Shown: piece after piece, positions 1-6,419 of the stretch
Layout of the letters: each line of letters opens with the position of its first letter
Position numbering within the stretch: position 1 is the stretch's first letter
Assembly (NCBI GenBank): GCA_937871685.1
Contig: CALMOL010000101.1
Coordinates: 10,379-18,244, forward strand
Length of the DNA stretch: 7,866 nt
Source: an uncultured Verrucomicrobiota bacterium
GTDB lineage: Bacteria; Verrucomicrobiota; Verrucomicrobiia; Chthoniobacterales; SZAS-18
Reading direction: 5' to 3'
Position numbers and translations under genes: made by a program
Notes under the pieces: generated by a model
Databases searched by the model: none
What the model saw: only the letters and a program-made list of their open reading frames with translations
Told to the model about the DNA's origin: nothing

Positions 1-31
1 CCCCCGCCCGCCCTCCAAGTTGCGCCAGACC

Positions 32-901
32 TCACGGACCCAGCAGCGGGGTGCGCTGGCCGCGCACGCGGAAGAAGCTCTTCGTGGTGCTGTCCGTGAC
101 GCTGCGTGTGCTCGTCGCGCCGCCTGAGGGGGCGAATAAGCCGGTCAGATCGGTCCAAGTGCTGCCGAGGAGGAGCGTCGGGTTTTGCTCGATGCGGTAG
201 AAGCGCCCCAGCGCGCTGGTCCAAGTGAGCGTGATGGTCGAAGCCGCCTTGGAAACGGCCGTAATGCGCAGGATGGACGACGGATCCTTCGGATCCGTGC
301 CCTCGAGGTATTCCTGGAGATCGGAGATACCGTCCTTGTCGAAGTCACTGATGGCTGTGGCGGTGGTCAGGTTGCCGAAGTTTTGGATTTCCCAGGCATC
401 GGCGATGCCGTTGCCGTTCGAGTCCACGCCGCGGCGGATGGTGTCGGCCCGCACGTTGAAGTTGATGTCGCCGAGGTTGATCCATCCCAGGTTGGCGCTC
501 CACGCGTAGCCGGAGAGGTTGCCGGAAAGGAGGTCCACCTTCGGGTCGCCGGCAGCCTCGAAGTTGATCCAGCCGACGTTCGCGCCCCAGGCAAAGCCGC
601 GCAGGCGGCCGTCCTGCTGGAGGTTCACGCCGAAGTCCGTGGCCGAATTGTTCTGGTATTGAATTTGGTTGGCGGGCGTGCCGCCGCCGAAGTTGATCCA
701 GCCGATGTTCGCGCCCCAGGCAAAGCCGGAGCAGACGTATTCGCCGATCACCACGCCGTTGGTGGCGTCGCCGCGCGCGTTGATCCAGCCGGCGTTGGCG
801 GCCCAGGCGTAGGAATTAGGCGCGTTGATGGTGGTCTGGGCGGAGGCCGCGCCGGAAAGCGCGAGGATTCCGAGGGCGGCGAGAAAGCGGGGAGAGCGCA
901 T
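32..901 (-). CDS. Secreted GWIN-repeat protein with calcium-binding TSP3/EF-like motifs
   Basis: A 289-residue predicted exported protein of unknown function. The ATG at 901 is chosen because a signal peptide follows directly (hydrophobic residues 6-18, likely cleavage after the ASA at 19-21); the open frame continues upstream but only antisense to the next gene. Four copies of the motif [FY]-A-W-x-A-N-x-G-W-I-N start at residues 31, 60, 103 and 132, so spacing runs 29, 43, 29. Two Asp-rich loops follow, DSNGNGIADAWE (160-171) and DFDKDGISDLQE (186-197), then EYLEGTDPKDPSS; this resembles thrombospondin type 3 or dockerin-like calcium-binding repeats. The last part (about 210-282) is a predicted beta-rich module ending SFFRVR, a common tail in verrucomicrobial exported proteins. 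I see no PEP-CTERM anchor, LPxTG motif or catalytic signature. A surface or extracellular structural or binding role is inference. There is one Cys (57). No clear Shine-Dalgarno precedes the start. Confidence 0.85.
   Translation of the reverse strand: MRSPRFLAALGILALSGAASAQTTINAPNSYAWAANAGWINARGDATNGVVIGEYVCSGFAWGANIGWINFGGGTPANQIQYQNNSATDFGVNLQQDGRLRGFAWGANVGWINFEAAGDPKVDLLSGNLSGYAWSANLGWINLGDINFNVRADTIRRGVDSNGNGIADAWEIQNFGNLTTATAISDFDKDGISDLQEYLEGTDPKDPSSILRITAVSKAASTITLTWTSALGRFYRIEQNPTLLLGSTWTDLTGLFAPSGGATSTRSVTDSTTKSFFRVRGQRTPLLGP
559..728. repeat. 41-nt near-identical direct repeat inside the GWIN gene
   Basis: Positions 559-599 and 688-728 are the same 41 bases with one difference (gac versus gat). 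They lie exactly 129 bases apart, which is 43 codons, so reading frame is kept. They encode GWIN repeats 2 and 3 (FAWGANIGWIN and FAWGANVGWIN). The other two GWIN copies, at about 475-515 and 778-815, are clearly related but more diverged. The near identity suggests recent duplication or gene conversion of one repeat unit. Confidence 0.85.
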
Positions 902-1084
902 GGCTGTTAGGGGATTTCCGATTCCACGCGTGAGAGTTTCAGAAAATTTTGACCGTGCCAAGGAAAACTCTGGCCGCCGCTTTCGTCGCAATGGCGCGAG
1001 GAAAATGCCGCCGACCTTGCGCTTTTCTTGATTGCCAGGCTGGCGGTGGGTGGCGCGAGGGGTCGCGGCGCGCTTTGGTGGGCG
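902..1084. other. Divergent intergenic region, no confident promoter
   Basis: This 183-base gap separates the start of the minus-strand GWIN gene from the start of the plus-strand peptidase, so it should hold promoters for both. A short AT-rich patch lies at 939-950 (tcagaaaatttt). TTGACC at 949-954 (plus) and TTGGCA read on the minus strand at 961-956 resemble -35 boxes, but neither has a convincing -10 at 16-18 bases. I cannot assign a promoter here. Confidence 0.4.
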
Positions 1085-2896
1085 ATGATTCGATTTATCA
1101 AGTGGTTGTTCGGCCTCCTGGCTCTCGCCGTGCTCGTCGTCGCCGGGCTGGGGGCGCAGGCGTGGTATTTCCGGCCGTGGAGCATCCGCGTCTTCTACGA
1201 GAAAATCTTCCTCCAGACGGCGATCGACAACCCAGAGCTGCTCACCTCGCTGGGCCTGCTGGAGCAGTTCGGCATCACCGGGCACAACGCCAAGCTTTCC
1301 GACGCCTCGCTGGCCAATCAGCAGGTGCAGCTCGCGCGCGCCAAGCAGAACCTCGCTGACCTGCGCGCCTATCCCGACGCCCCCGCCGGCACCCAGGAGC
1401 GGCTTTCGCAGCGCGTGCTGGCCGACTTCCTCGGCCGCGTCGCCGAGGGCGAGCGCTGGCAGTTCCACAATTACCCGGTCAACCAGCTCTTCGGCGTGCA
1501 GAACAACCTGCCTTCGTTCCTCGTCGGCCAGCATCCGCTGCGCGCCGAGCGTGACTGCGGCTATTACCTCCAGCGCCTCGCGGGCGTGTCGCTCAAGTTC
1601 GACCAGACCTTGGAAGGCCTGCGCGAGCGCGAGAAGCGCGGCATCCTGCCGCCGCGCTTCGTGGTGGAGCGGGTGCTCAAGGAGATGCGCGATTTCACCG
1701 CGCTGCCGCCGGCCGAGAACGTGCTCGCCAAATCCTTCCGCGAGCGCGCCGCCAAGATCAAGGACTTGTCCGAGGCTCGCCGCACGGAGTTGGCCGGCCA
1801 AGTGGAGCGCGCCGTCCACGACCAGGTGTATCCGGCTTACCGGAAGCTCATCGCCTACTTCGAGGGGTTGCTCCCGAAGACGACGGCCGATGACGGCGCG
1901 TGGAAGCTGCCGGACGGCAAGGAATTCTACGCTTACGCGTTGCGCTTCGCGACCACGACCAACATGGACCCCGATGCTGTGCACCAGCTCGGCCTCGCCG
2001 AGGTGGCCCGCATTGAGGCCGACATGACCAAGATCCTGGAGGGCATGGGCCAGGGCGGCCGCCCGCCGGGCGAATTGATGAAGGAACTGTCCAAGGACCC
2101 GAAATACCTGCCCTACGCCAACACCGACGAGGGCCGCAAGGAGGCGATCGCCGAATACACCCGCCTCATCCGGGACGCGCAGGAGCGGTCCAAGAAGCTC
2201 TTCGGTCTCCAGCCCACCGCGCCCGTGGAGGTGCGGCGCGTGCCCGAGTTCAAGGAACTCACCTCGCCCGGCGCGTATTACGAGGGGCCGACCTTCGACG
2301 GCACGCGGCCGGGCGTCTTCTACGCCAACCTGCGCGAGATGGGCGAGATCACCAAGTTCGGCATGCGGACGCTCACCTACCACGAGGCCGTGCCGGGACA
2401 TCACTTCCAGATTGCCATCGCGCGTGACCTCAAGGGGTTGCCGCAGTTTCGCAAAATCCTGCCCTTCACTTCCTACGCCGAGGGTTGGGCGCTCTACACC
2501 GAGTGGCTGGCCAAGGACGCCGGCTGGTATGAGGGCGATCCGCTCGGCGACCTCGGCCGCCTCCAGGCCGAACTCTTCCGCGCCGTGCGCCTCGTGGTGG
2601 ACACCGGCATCCACGCGCAGCGGTGGCCGCGCCAGCAGGCCATCGACTACATGCTCTCGAAGACCGGCATGGGCGAGAAGGACGTGACCGCCGAAATCGA
2701 GCGCTACATCGTGTGGCCCGGCCAAGCCTGCGCCTACAAGGTCGGAATGCTCAAGATCCAGGACCTGCGCCGCCGCGCCGAGCAGGCGCTCGGGGCGAAG
2801 TTCTCTCTCCCCGCCTTCCACGACGTGCTGCTTCGCTCCGGCTCGCTCCCTCTCAACCTGCTGGAGGAAGAGGTGGACGCTTGGATCAAAGGCTGA
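1085..2896 (+). CDS. DUF885 family predicted zinc peptidase, membrane-anchored or exported
   Basis: A 603-residue protein of the DUF885 family (Pfam PF05960). The family signature is clear: HEAVPGHH at 433-440 and EGWALYTE at 466-473, then a C-terminal block (about 545-600) with the typical QACAYKVGMLKIQDLR and FHDVLLRSGSLPLNLLE pattern. The first motif plus the downstream Glu is the arrangement expected of a metallopeptidase-like zinc site, with H433, H439 or H440 and E466 as candidate ligands and E434 as candidate catalytic base; this is inferred from the motif. Length is normal for the family. ATG 1085 is preferred over the in-frame TTG at 1028 because it begins MIRFIKW followed by a hydrophobic segment (8-24), giving an N-terminal anchor or a signal peptide cleaved near AQA 24-26. 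The catalytic domain would face the periplasm. A partial ribosome site, ggtggg, lies just upstream. The substrate is unknown. Confidence 0.9.
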   Translation: MIRFIKWLFGLLALAVLVVAGLGAQAWYFRPWSIRVFYEKIFLQTAIDNPELLTSLGLLEQFGITGHNAKLSDASLANQQVQLARAKQNLADLRAYPDAPAGTQERLSQRVLADFLGRVAEGERWQFHNYPVNQLFGVQNNLPSFLVGQHPLRAERDCGYYLQRLAGVSLKFDQTLEGLREREKRGILPPRFVVERVLKEMRDFTALPPAENVLAKSFRERAAKIKDLSEARRTELAGQVERAVHDQVYPAYRKLIAYFEGLLPKTTADDGAWKLPDGKEFYAYALRFATTTNMDPDAVHQLGLAEVARIEADMTKILEGMGQGGRPPGELMKELSKDPKYLPYANTDEGRKEAIAEYTRLIRDAQERSKKLFGLQPTAPVEVRRVPEFKELTSPGAYYEGPTFDGTRPGVFYANLREMGEITKFGMRTLTYHEAVPGHHFQIAIARDLKGLPQFRKILPFTSYAEGWALYTEWLAKDAGWYEGDPLGDLGRLQAELFRAVRLVVDTGIHAQRWPRQQAIDYMLSKTGMGEKDVTAEIERYIVWPGQACAYKVGMLKIQDLRRRAEQALGAKFSLPAFHDVLLRSGSLPLNLLEEEVDAWIKG

Positions 2897-3004
2897 AATT
2901 GCCGATTGCCCATCGCCGATTGCCGATTGGCTGACGCGCAAATGCCGGCCGCCGCTCGTAGCCGGCGTTCAATCGGCGATTGGAAATCGGCAATCGGCAA
3001 TTGA
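2897..3004. repeat. Two inverted arrays of a 7-nt repeat forming a long hairpin
   Basis: Left array 2897-2931 is five 7-base units (aattgcc, gattgcc, catcgcc, gattgcc, gattggc). Right array 2970-3004 is five units of the complement (caatcgg, cgattgg, aaatcgg, caatcgg, caattga). The arms pair over 33 positions (2897-2929 with 2970-3002) with five mismatches by my hand alignment. Between them a second stem forms: 2941-2949 with 2961-2969, nine pairs including one G-T, loop of 11. The right strands of the two stems are contiguous and the left side has an 11-base bulge (2930-2940). The structure begins at the base after the peptidase stop codon. It could act as a transcript end, an mRNA-stabilising element or a dispersed intergenic repeat; no T-tract follows on the plus strand. 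Confidence 0.85.
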
Positions 3005-3028
3005 CCTTTAGGGCAGCCTTCCCAAATT
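3001..3028 (+). promoter_or_regulatory. Weak candidate promoter for bamA
   Basis: TTGACC at 3001-3006 matches five of six bases of the sigma-70 -35 box and lies at the edge of the right heptamer array. With a 16-base spacer the -10 would be caaatt (3023-3028), only three of six matches. It sits about 90 bases before the bamA start. This is tentative. Confidence 0.2.
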
Positions 3029-3059
3029 GGCGCGCCTTTCGCCCGGCTCCCTTCCCTGC

Positions 3060-3078
3060 TCCCGCGTTTGGCGCGGGA
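3060..3078 (+). other. Small perfect hairpin in the bamA leader
   Basis: tcccgcg (3060-3066) and cgcggga (3072-3078) are perfect complements around a five-base loop, tttgg. It lies 39 bases before the bamA start codon. There is no following T run, so it does not look like a terminator. It could be a leader structure or chance in such GC-rich DNA. Confidence 0.4.
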
Positions 3079-3117
3079 CGCCGCGCCGCCCGCGCCCCGT
3101 CTGCCTTCCTCTCCCGC

Positions 3118-5586
3118 ATGAATCGTCCGTCCGTCCGTCGCCTCGCCATCGTCGGGGGGCTCTTGCTTGCCTTCGCGCTGGCCATCTTCGCCTCCGGCCC
3201 GCTCTCGGCGCAGCAGCGGCCGCCTTCCCGCCGGGTGGACCGGCCTGCCTCCGCGATGGCCGCGCCCTCGGGTGCCCCGGCCACCGAGGGCGCCACCGTC
3301 ACCTCCGTGGAGGTGCGCTACGCCGGGCCGATCACCGTGTCGCGCGAGCGCATCATCTCGAACATGCGGACGCAGGTCGGCCAGCCCTTCTCCCAGGCCG
3401 GCGTCGAGGAGGACGTGCGCAACCTTTTCCAGACCGGCGACGTCTCGAACGTCCGCATCTTCGGCGAGCAGGCCGGCAAGGGCGTGAAGGTGATCGTGAT
3501 CGTGCAGGGCCGCCTGGCCATCAAGGAGATCGTGCTGGAGGGCAACACGCTCTTCTCCAACCGCCGCATCGCCCGCACCATCAAGTCCAAGGAAGGCGAG
3601 ATCCTCAACGAGGAGATCCTGGAGTCCGACCGCCAGAAGATCTTCGAGCTTTACCAGGGCCGCGGCTTCAACGACGCCGACATCCAGTTCCGCGTGTCGC
3701 GCGACGACCGCGCCGGCAACGCCGTGGTGTATTTCACCATCAACGAGGGCGGCAAGAGCGTGCTGCAGGCCATCCGCTTCGAGGGCAACGCCAACGCCCC
3801 CGCGCGCCGGCTGCGCAAGGAAATGAAGGAAACCAAGCCCAAGACCATCTTCTCCTTCATCACCAAGGATGGTCGCCTGGAGCAGGCCAAGCTGCGCGCC
3901 GACCTGGACGCCGTGCGCGAGTATTACCAGAACCGGGGCTACATCGACGTCGAAATCGTGCAAACCCGCACTGAGCCCTTCCCGGGCAACAAGGGCATCA
4001 CCCTCGTCGTCGTCATCCGCGAGGGGCCGCAGTATCGCCTCACGGGCCTGAGCTTCACGGGCAACCGGGCGCTCACCGACGCGGACCTGCGGCGCTTCCT
4101 CAAGATGCAGGAAAATGTCCTCTACACCCCCAAGGGGCTCAAGGACGACCTCAAGGTGGTCAACGATTTCTACGGCGCGCGCGGCTACGTGGACGCGCGC
4201 ATCAACCCCGTGGCTACGCCGGCCGGCCCCGGCCGCGTGAGCCTGCGCTACGAGATCGAGGAGGGCCAGATCTCCTACGTCGATCGCATCAACATCGAGG
4301 GCAATTCCATCACCAAGGACAAGGTGATCCGCCGCGAGCTCGCCCTGCGCCCGGGCGACTTGTATAACACGGTTTACGCGGACGCCTCCAAGAAGCGCCT
4401 GGAGGGCCTTAACTACTTCTCCAAGGTGGACATCTCGCCCTCGGATACGCTGGTGCCCGGCCGCAAGGACATGACCATCGTGCTGGAGGAAAAGCGCACC
4501 GGCGAGCTTTCCTTCGGCCTAGGCTTCTCCTCCGTGGACAAGCTCATCGGCCAGGCCACGCTCACGCAGGGCAACTTCGACATCGGCAACTACCCGGCCT
4601 TCACCGGCGGCGGCCAGAAATTCCGCCTCACCGCGTCCTACGGCACCACGCAGAAGAACTTCACCGCAAACTTCACTGAGCCGTATTTTCTCGACTCGCG
4701 CTTCGCCGTCGGCGTGGAGGGTTTCTACCGCGACACGAACTATTCCACCAACGACTACAACCAGCGCAATGTCGGCGCTGCTCTCACGGTGCGGCGGCCC
4801 ATCATTCCCTTCGTCTTCGCCCGTTTGGAGTATCGCATCGAGGACGTCAAAATCTCCGACATCCAGACCTCGCAGGAACTTCAGTTGGAAACCGGCGCCC
4901 GCGTCCGCTCCGCCGTCACCGGTGGCCTTACCTACGACACGCGTGACAACCTGTTCCTGACGCGCCGAGGCACGCGCATTGATCTTTCCGGTTACGTGGC
5001 CGGCGGCATCCTGGGCGGCAGCACGAACATCTTCGGCTTTAACCTGGACGCCTCGCGCTATATCTCACTGCCCTACGACATGATCCTCCTGATCAACGGG
5101 CAGGCGGCGGCTGTGGCCCCCATCGCCGGCGGCGGGGAAGTTTACAACTACAACTTCATCGACCCCGGCTACTCGCCAGTTGATTTCAACACTGGCCGCA
5201 CCACGCAGGGTCGGCGCGTGCCCATCTACGACCGCCTCTTCCTCGGTGGCGGCACCTCGCTGCGCGGCTTCGACTATCGCGCCGTCGGCCCGCGCGACGG
5301 GTTGAACCAGCCCATTGGCGGTCGCTCGCTTCTCCGCGTCACCACCGAGCTGACCATCCCGATCATTGAGCGCGTGCGCGCCGCGGTCTTCTACGATGGT
5401 GGCGTGCTCAACCGCCTGCCCTTCGACTTCTCCTTCCGCCGCTACGCTTCCGACGTGGGCGTCGGCGTGCGCCTAGACCTGCCCGTCGGCCCGATCCGGC
5501 TCGACTACGGCTTCCCGATCACGCGTGATGACCCCCGCACTTCCAAGAGCGGCAAGTTCAACTTCAACGTGGGCTATCAGTTCTGA
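3118..5586 (+). CDS. bamA: Outer membrane protein assembly factor BamA
   Basis: An 822-residue Omp85-family protein, the insertase that folds beta-barrel proteins into the outer membrane. ATG 3118 is chosen because a signal peptide follows (hydrophobic core 10-25, likely cleavage after LSA 29-31); the open frame extends upstream to 2980, but only through the inverted repeat. Five POTRA domains can be placed from recurring 'I..I.(F/L/I)EGN' starts and 'Y...GY.DA.I' ends: about 61-132, 133-215, 216-307, 308-384 and 385-462. The barrel runs from about 463 to the C-terminus and contains the conserved loop-6 motif RGF at 716-718 within LFLGGGTSLRGFDY. It ends in a terminal Phe after NFNVGYQ, the usual barrel-assembly signal. 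Length and domain count match canonical BamA (about 800 residues). It lies 108 bases before skp. No Shine-Dalgarno is visible; the bases before the ATG are pyrimidine-rich. Confidence 0.97.
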   Translation: MNRPSVRRLAIVGGLLLAFALAIFASGPLSAQQRPPSRRVDRPASAMAAPSGAPATEGATVTSVEVRYAGPITVSRERIISNMRTQVGQPFSQAGVEEDVRNLFQTGDVSNVRIFGEQAGKGVKVIVIVQGRLAIKEIVLEGNTLFSNRRIARTIKSKEGEILNEEILESDRQKIFELYQGRGFNDADIQFRVSRDDRAGNAVVYFTINEGGKSVLQAIRFEGNANAPARRLRKEMKETKPKTIFSFITKDGRLEQAKLRADLDAVREYYQNRGYIDVEIVQTRTEPFPGNKGITLVVVIREGPQYRLTGLSFTGNRALTDADLRRFLKMQENVLYTPKGLKDDLKVVNDFYGARGYVDARINPVATPAGPGRVSLRYEIEEGQISYVDRINIEGNSITKDKVIRRELALRPGDLYNTVYADASKKRLEGLNYFSKVDISPSDTLVPGRKDMTIVLEEKRTGELSFGLGFSSVDKLIGQATLTQGNFDIGNYPAFTGGGQKFRLTASYGTTQKNFTANFTEPYFLDSRFAVGVEGFYRDTNYSTNDYNQRNVGAALTVRRPIIPFVFARLEYRIEDVKISDIQTSQELQLETGARVRSAVTGGLTYDTRDNLFLTRRGTRIDLSGYVAGGILGGSTNIFGFNLDASRYISLPYDMILLINGQAAAVAPIAGGGEVYNYNFIDPGYSPVDFNTGRTTQGRRVPIYDRLFLGGGTSLRGFDYRAVGPRDGLNQPIGGRSLLRVTTELTIPIIERVRAAVFYDGGVLNRLPFDFSFRRYASDVGVGVRLDLPVGPIRLDYGFPITRDDPRTSKSGKFNFNVGYQF

Positions 5587-5618
5587 CACGGCCACCCTAA
5601 TTTTTGAACAAATCTCCC

Positions 5619-5643
5619 GCGGGGCAGTCTGTGACTCCCCCGC
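5619..5643 (+). other. Hairpin between bamA and skp
   Basis: gcgggg (5619-5624) pairs with ccccgc (5638-5643), and inside it agtc (5626-5629) pairs with gact (5633-5636) around a tgt loop, with one C-C mismatch (5625/5637). That gives ten pairs in a compact stem. The bases after it (ttctccc) are not a T-tract, so full termination is unlikely. Partial attenuation or mRNA processing between the two genes is possible. Confidence 0.45.
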
Positions 5644-5694
5644 TTCTCCCACCCTCTGCGTCCCCTTTTGTCGCAGTCTCATCGCCAGTATCCA

Positions 5695-6342
5695 ATGATC
5701 AAACGCACGCTCACCGCCGCCGCCGCGGCGCTCTTCTTGTCCTTCGTCGCCGCCGCGCCCGCCCAGGCCCAGTTCAAGGTCGGCGTCGTGGACATGAACA
5801 AAGTTTTCGCCGACTACTACAAGACCAAGGACGCCGAGGCCCGCATCAACGAGGCGCGCGCCGCCGCCAAGAAGGAGATGGACGACCGCCTCGAGGCCCG
5901 CAACAAGATCTTGGAGGACATCAACGCCCTCAATCGCGACATGGAGAAGAAGGAGCTCTCCGCCGCCGCGCGCGACGAGAAGGGCAAGCAGCGCGACGAC
6001 AAGATCGCCGAGGTGCGCAACCTGGAGCGTGAGATCACCGAGTTCAAGAACACCCGCGAGCGCCAGCTCCAGGAGCAGGCCGTGCGCATGCGCAACGGCA
6101 TCGTCGAGGAGATCATGAAGGTGGTGAACGACAAGGTGAAGGCTCAGAACTTCGATCTCGTCTTTGATCGCTCCGGCCAGAGCATGAACGGTGTCTCGGT
6201 CGTGCTCTACTCCAAGGATAACATGGACTTTACGCAGGACGTGGTCACCGATCTGAACAAGACCAAGCCCGCCGCCGGCACCGCGCCCGCGGCCACCCCG
6301 GCTGCTGCCCCGGCGAAGCCGGCTGCCACGCCGAAGAAGTAA
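5695..6342 (+). CDS. skp: Skp/OmpH periplasmic chaperone
   Basis: A 215-residue Skp/OmpH family protein (Pfam PF03938), a periplasmic holdase that keeps unfolded outer-membrane proteins soluble on their way to BamA. ATG 5695 begins a clear signal peptide (KR at 3-4, hydrophobic 6-21, cleavage after AQA 23-25); an in-frame TTG at 5668 only adds nine polar residues. The mature protein opens with the family's FKVGVVDMNKVF strand (27-38). A long charged helical stretch (about 42-148), rich in E, K, R and A, gives the coiled-coil arms, and the core closes with FDLVFDRSGQ (153-162), GVSVVLYS (166-173) and DVVTDLN (182-188). The tail from about 189 is low-complexity Ala/Pro/Thr/Lys, absent from the shorter E. 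coli Skp. Position after bamA supports the call. A strong terminator follows, so the transcript ends here. Confidence 0.93.
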   Translation: MIKRTLTAAAAALFLSFVAAAPAQAQFKVGVVDMNKVFADYYKTKDAEARINEARAAAKKEMDDRLEARNKILEDINALNRDMEKKELSAAARDEKGKQRDDKIAEVRNLEREITEFKNTRERQLQEQAVRMRNGIVEEIMKVVNDKVKAQNFDLVFDRSGQSMNGVSVVLYSKDNMDFTQDVVTDLNKTKPAAGTAPAATPAAAPAKPAATPKK

Positions 6343-6360
6343 ACGCTTCCTCCCCTTCCC

Positions 6361-6399
6361 GCCCGCGCCGCGCGATCTTTCCGCGGCGCGGGCTTTTTT
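6361..6399 (+). terminator. Rho-independent terminator after skp
   Basis: gcccgcgccgcg (6361-6372) and cgcggcgcgggc (6382-6393) form a perfect 12-pair GC stem with a nine-base loop, followed at once by six T (6394-6399). It starts 19 bases after the skp stop codon and 21 bases before the xth start, so it ends the bamA-skp transcript and implies that xth has its own promoter or relies on readthrough. Confidence 0.93.
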
Positions 6400-6419
6400 C
6401 TGCCGCCAGGCCAGCCGCG

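Noticed and set aside
1..31. Terminator for the GWIN gene downstream of its stop
   Set aside because: Only 31 bases are visible and they contain no stem followed by a T-tract in the minus direction.
281..297. Perfect inverted repeat cggatcc-ttc-ggatccg
   Set aside because: It lies within the coding sequence for the DPKDPSS segment and is explained by codons; no T-tract or regulatory context.
945..961. Minus-strand TTGGCACG as a sigma-54 -24 element
   Set aside because: The required GC of the -12 element is missing at the correct spacing; the bases there are AAAATT.
949..977. TTGACC as a -35 box for the peptidase gene
   Set aside because: No recognisable -10 occurs at 16-18 bases; the expected position reads ggccgc-like sequence.
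902..2941. Minus-strand open frame continuing upstream of the GWIN gene across the whole peptidase gene
   Set aside because: It is the antisense of a well-supported DUF885 gene and has no domain signal; the signal peptide at 901 marks the real start. Long antisense frames are expected in GC-rich coding DNA.
2980..3117. 46-residue N-terminal extension of BamA
   Set aside because: It would be encoded by the right heptamer array and leader, and would bury the signal peptide that starts at ATG 3118.
2734..3963. Long minus-strand open frame opposite the end of the peptidase gene and the start of bamA
   Set aside because: Its translation is compositionally biased and passes through the heptamer repeats and the complement of the POTRA region; it is a shadow of real genes.
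3027..3974. Second-frame plus-strand open frame inside bamA
   Set aside because: Arg/Pro/Gly-rich translation typical of an off-frame reading of GC-rich coding DNA; overlaps BamA POTRA domains.
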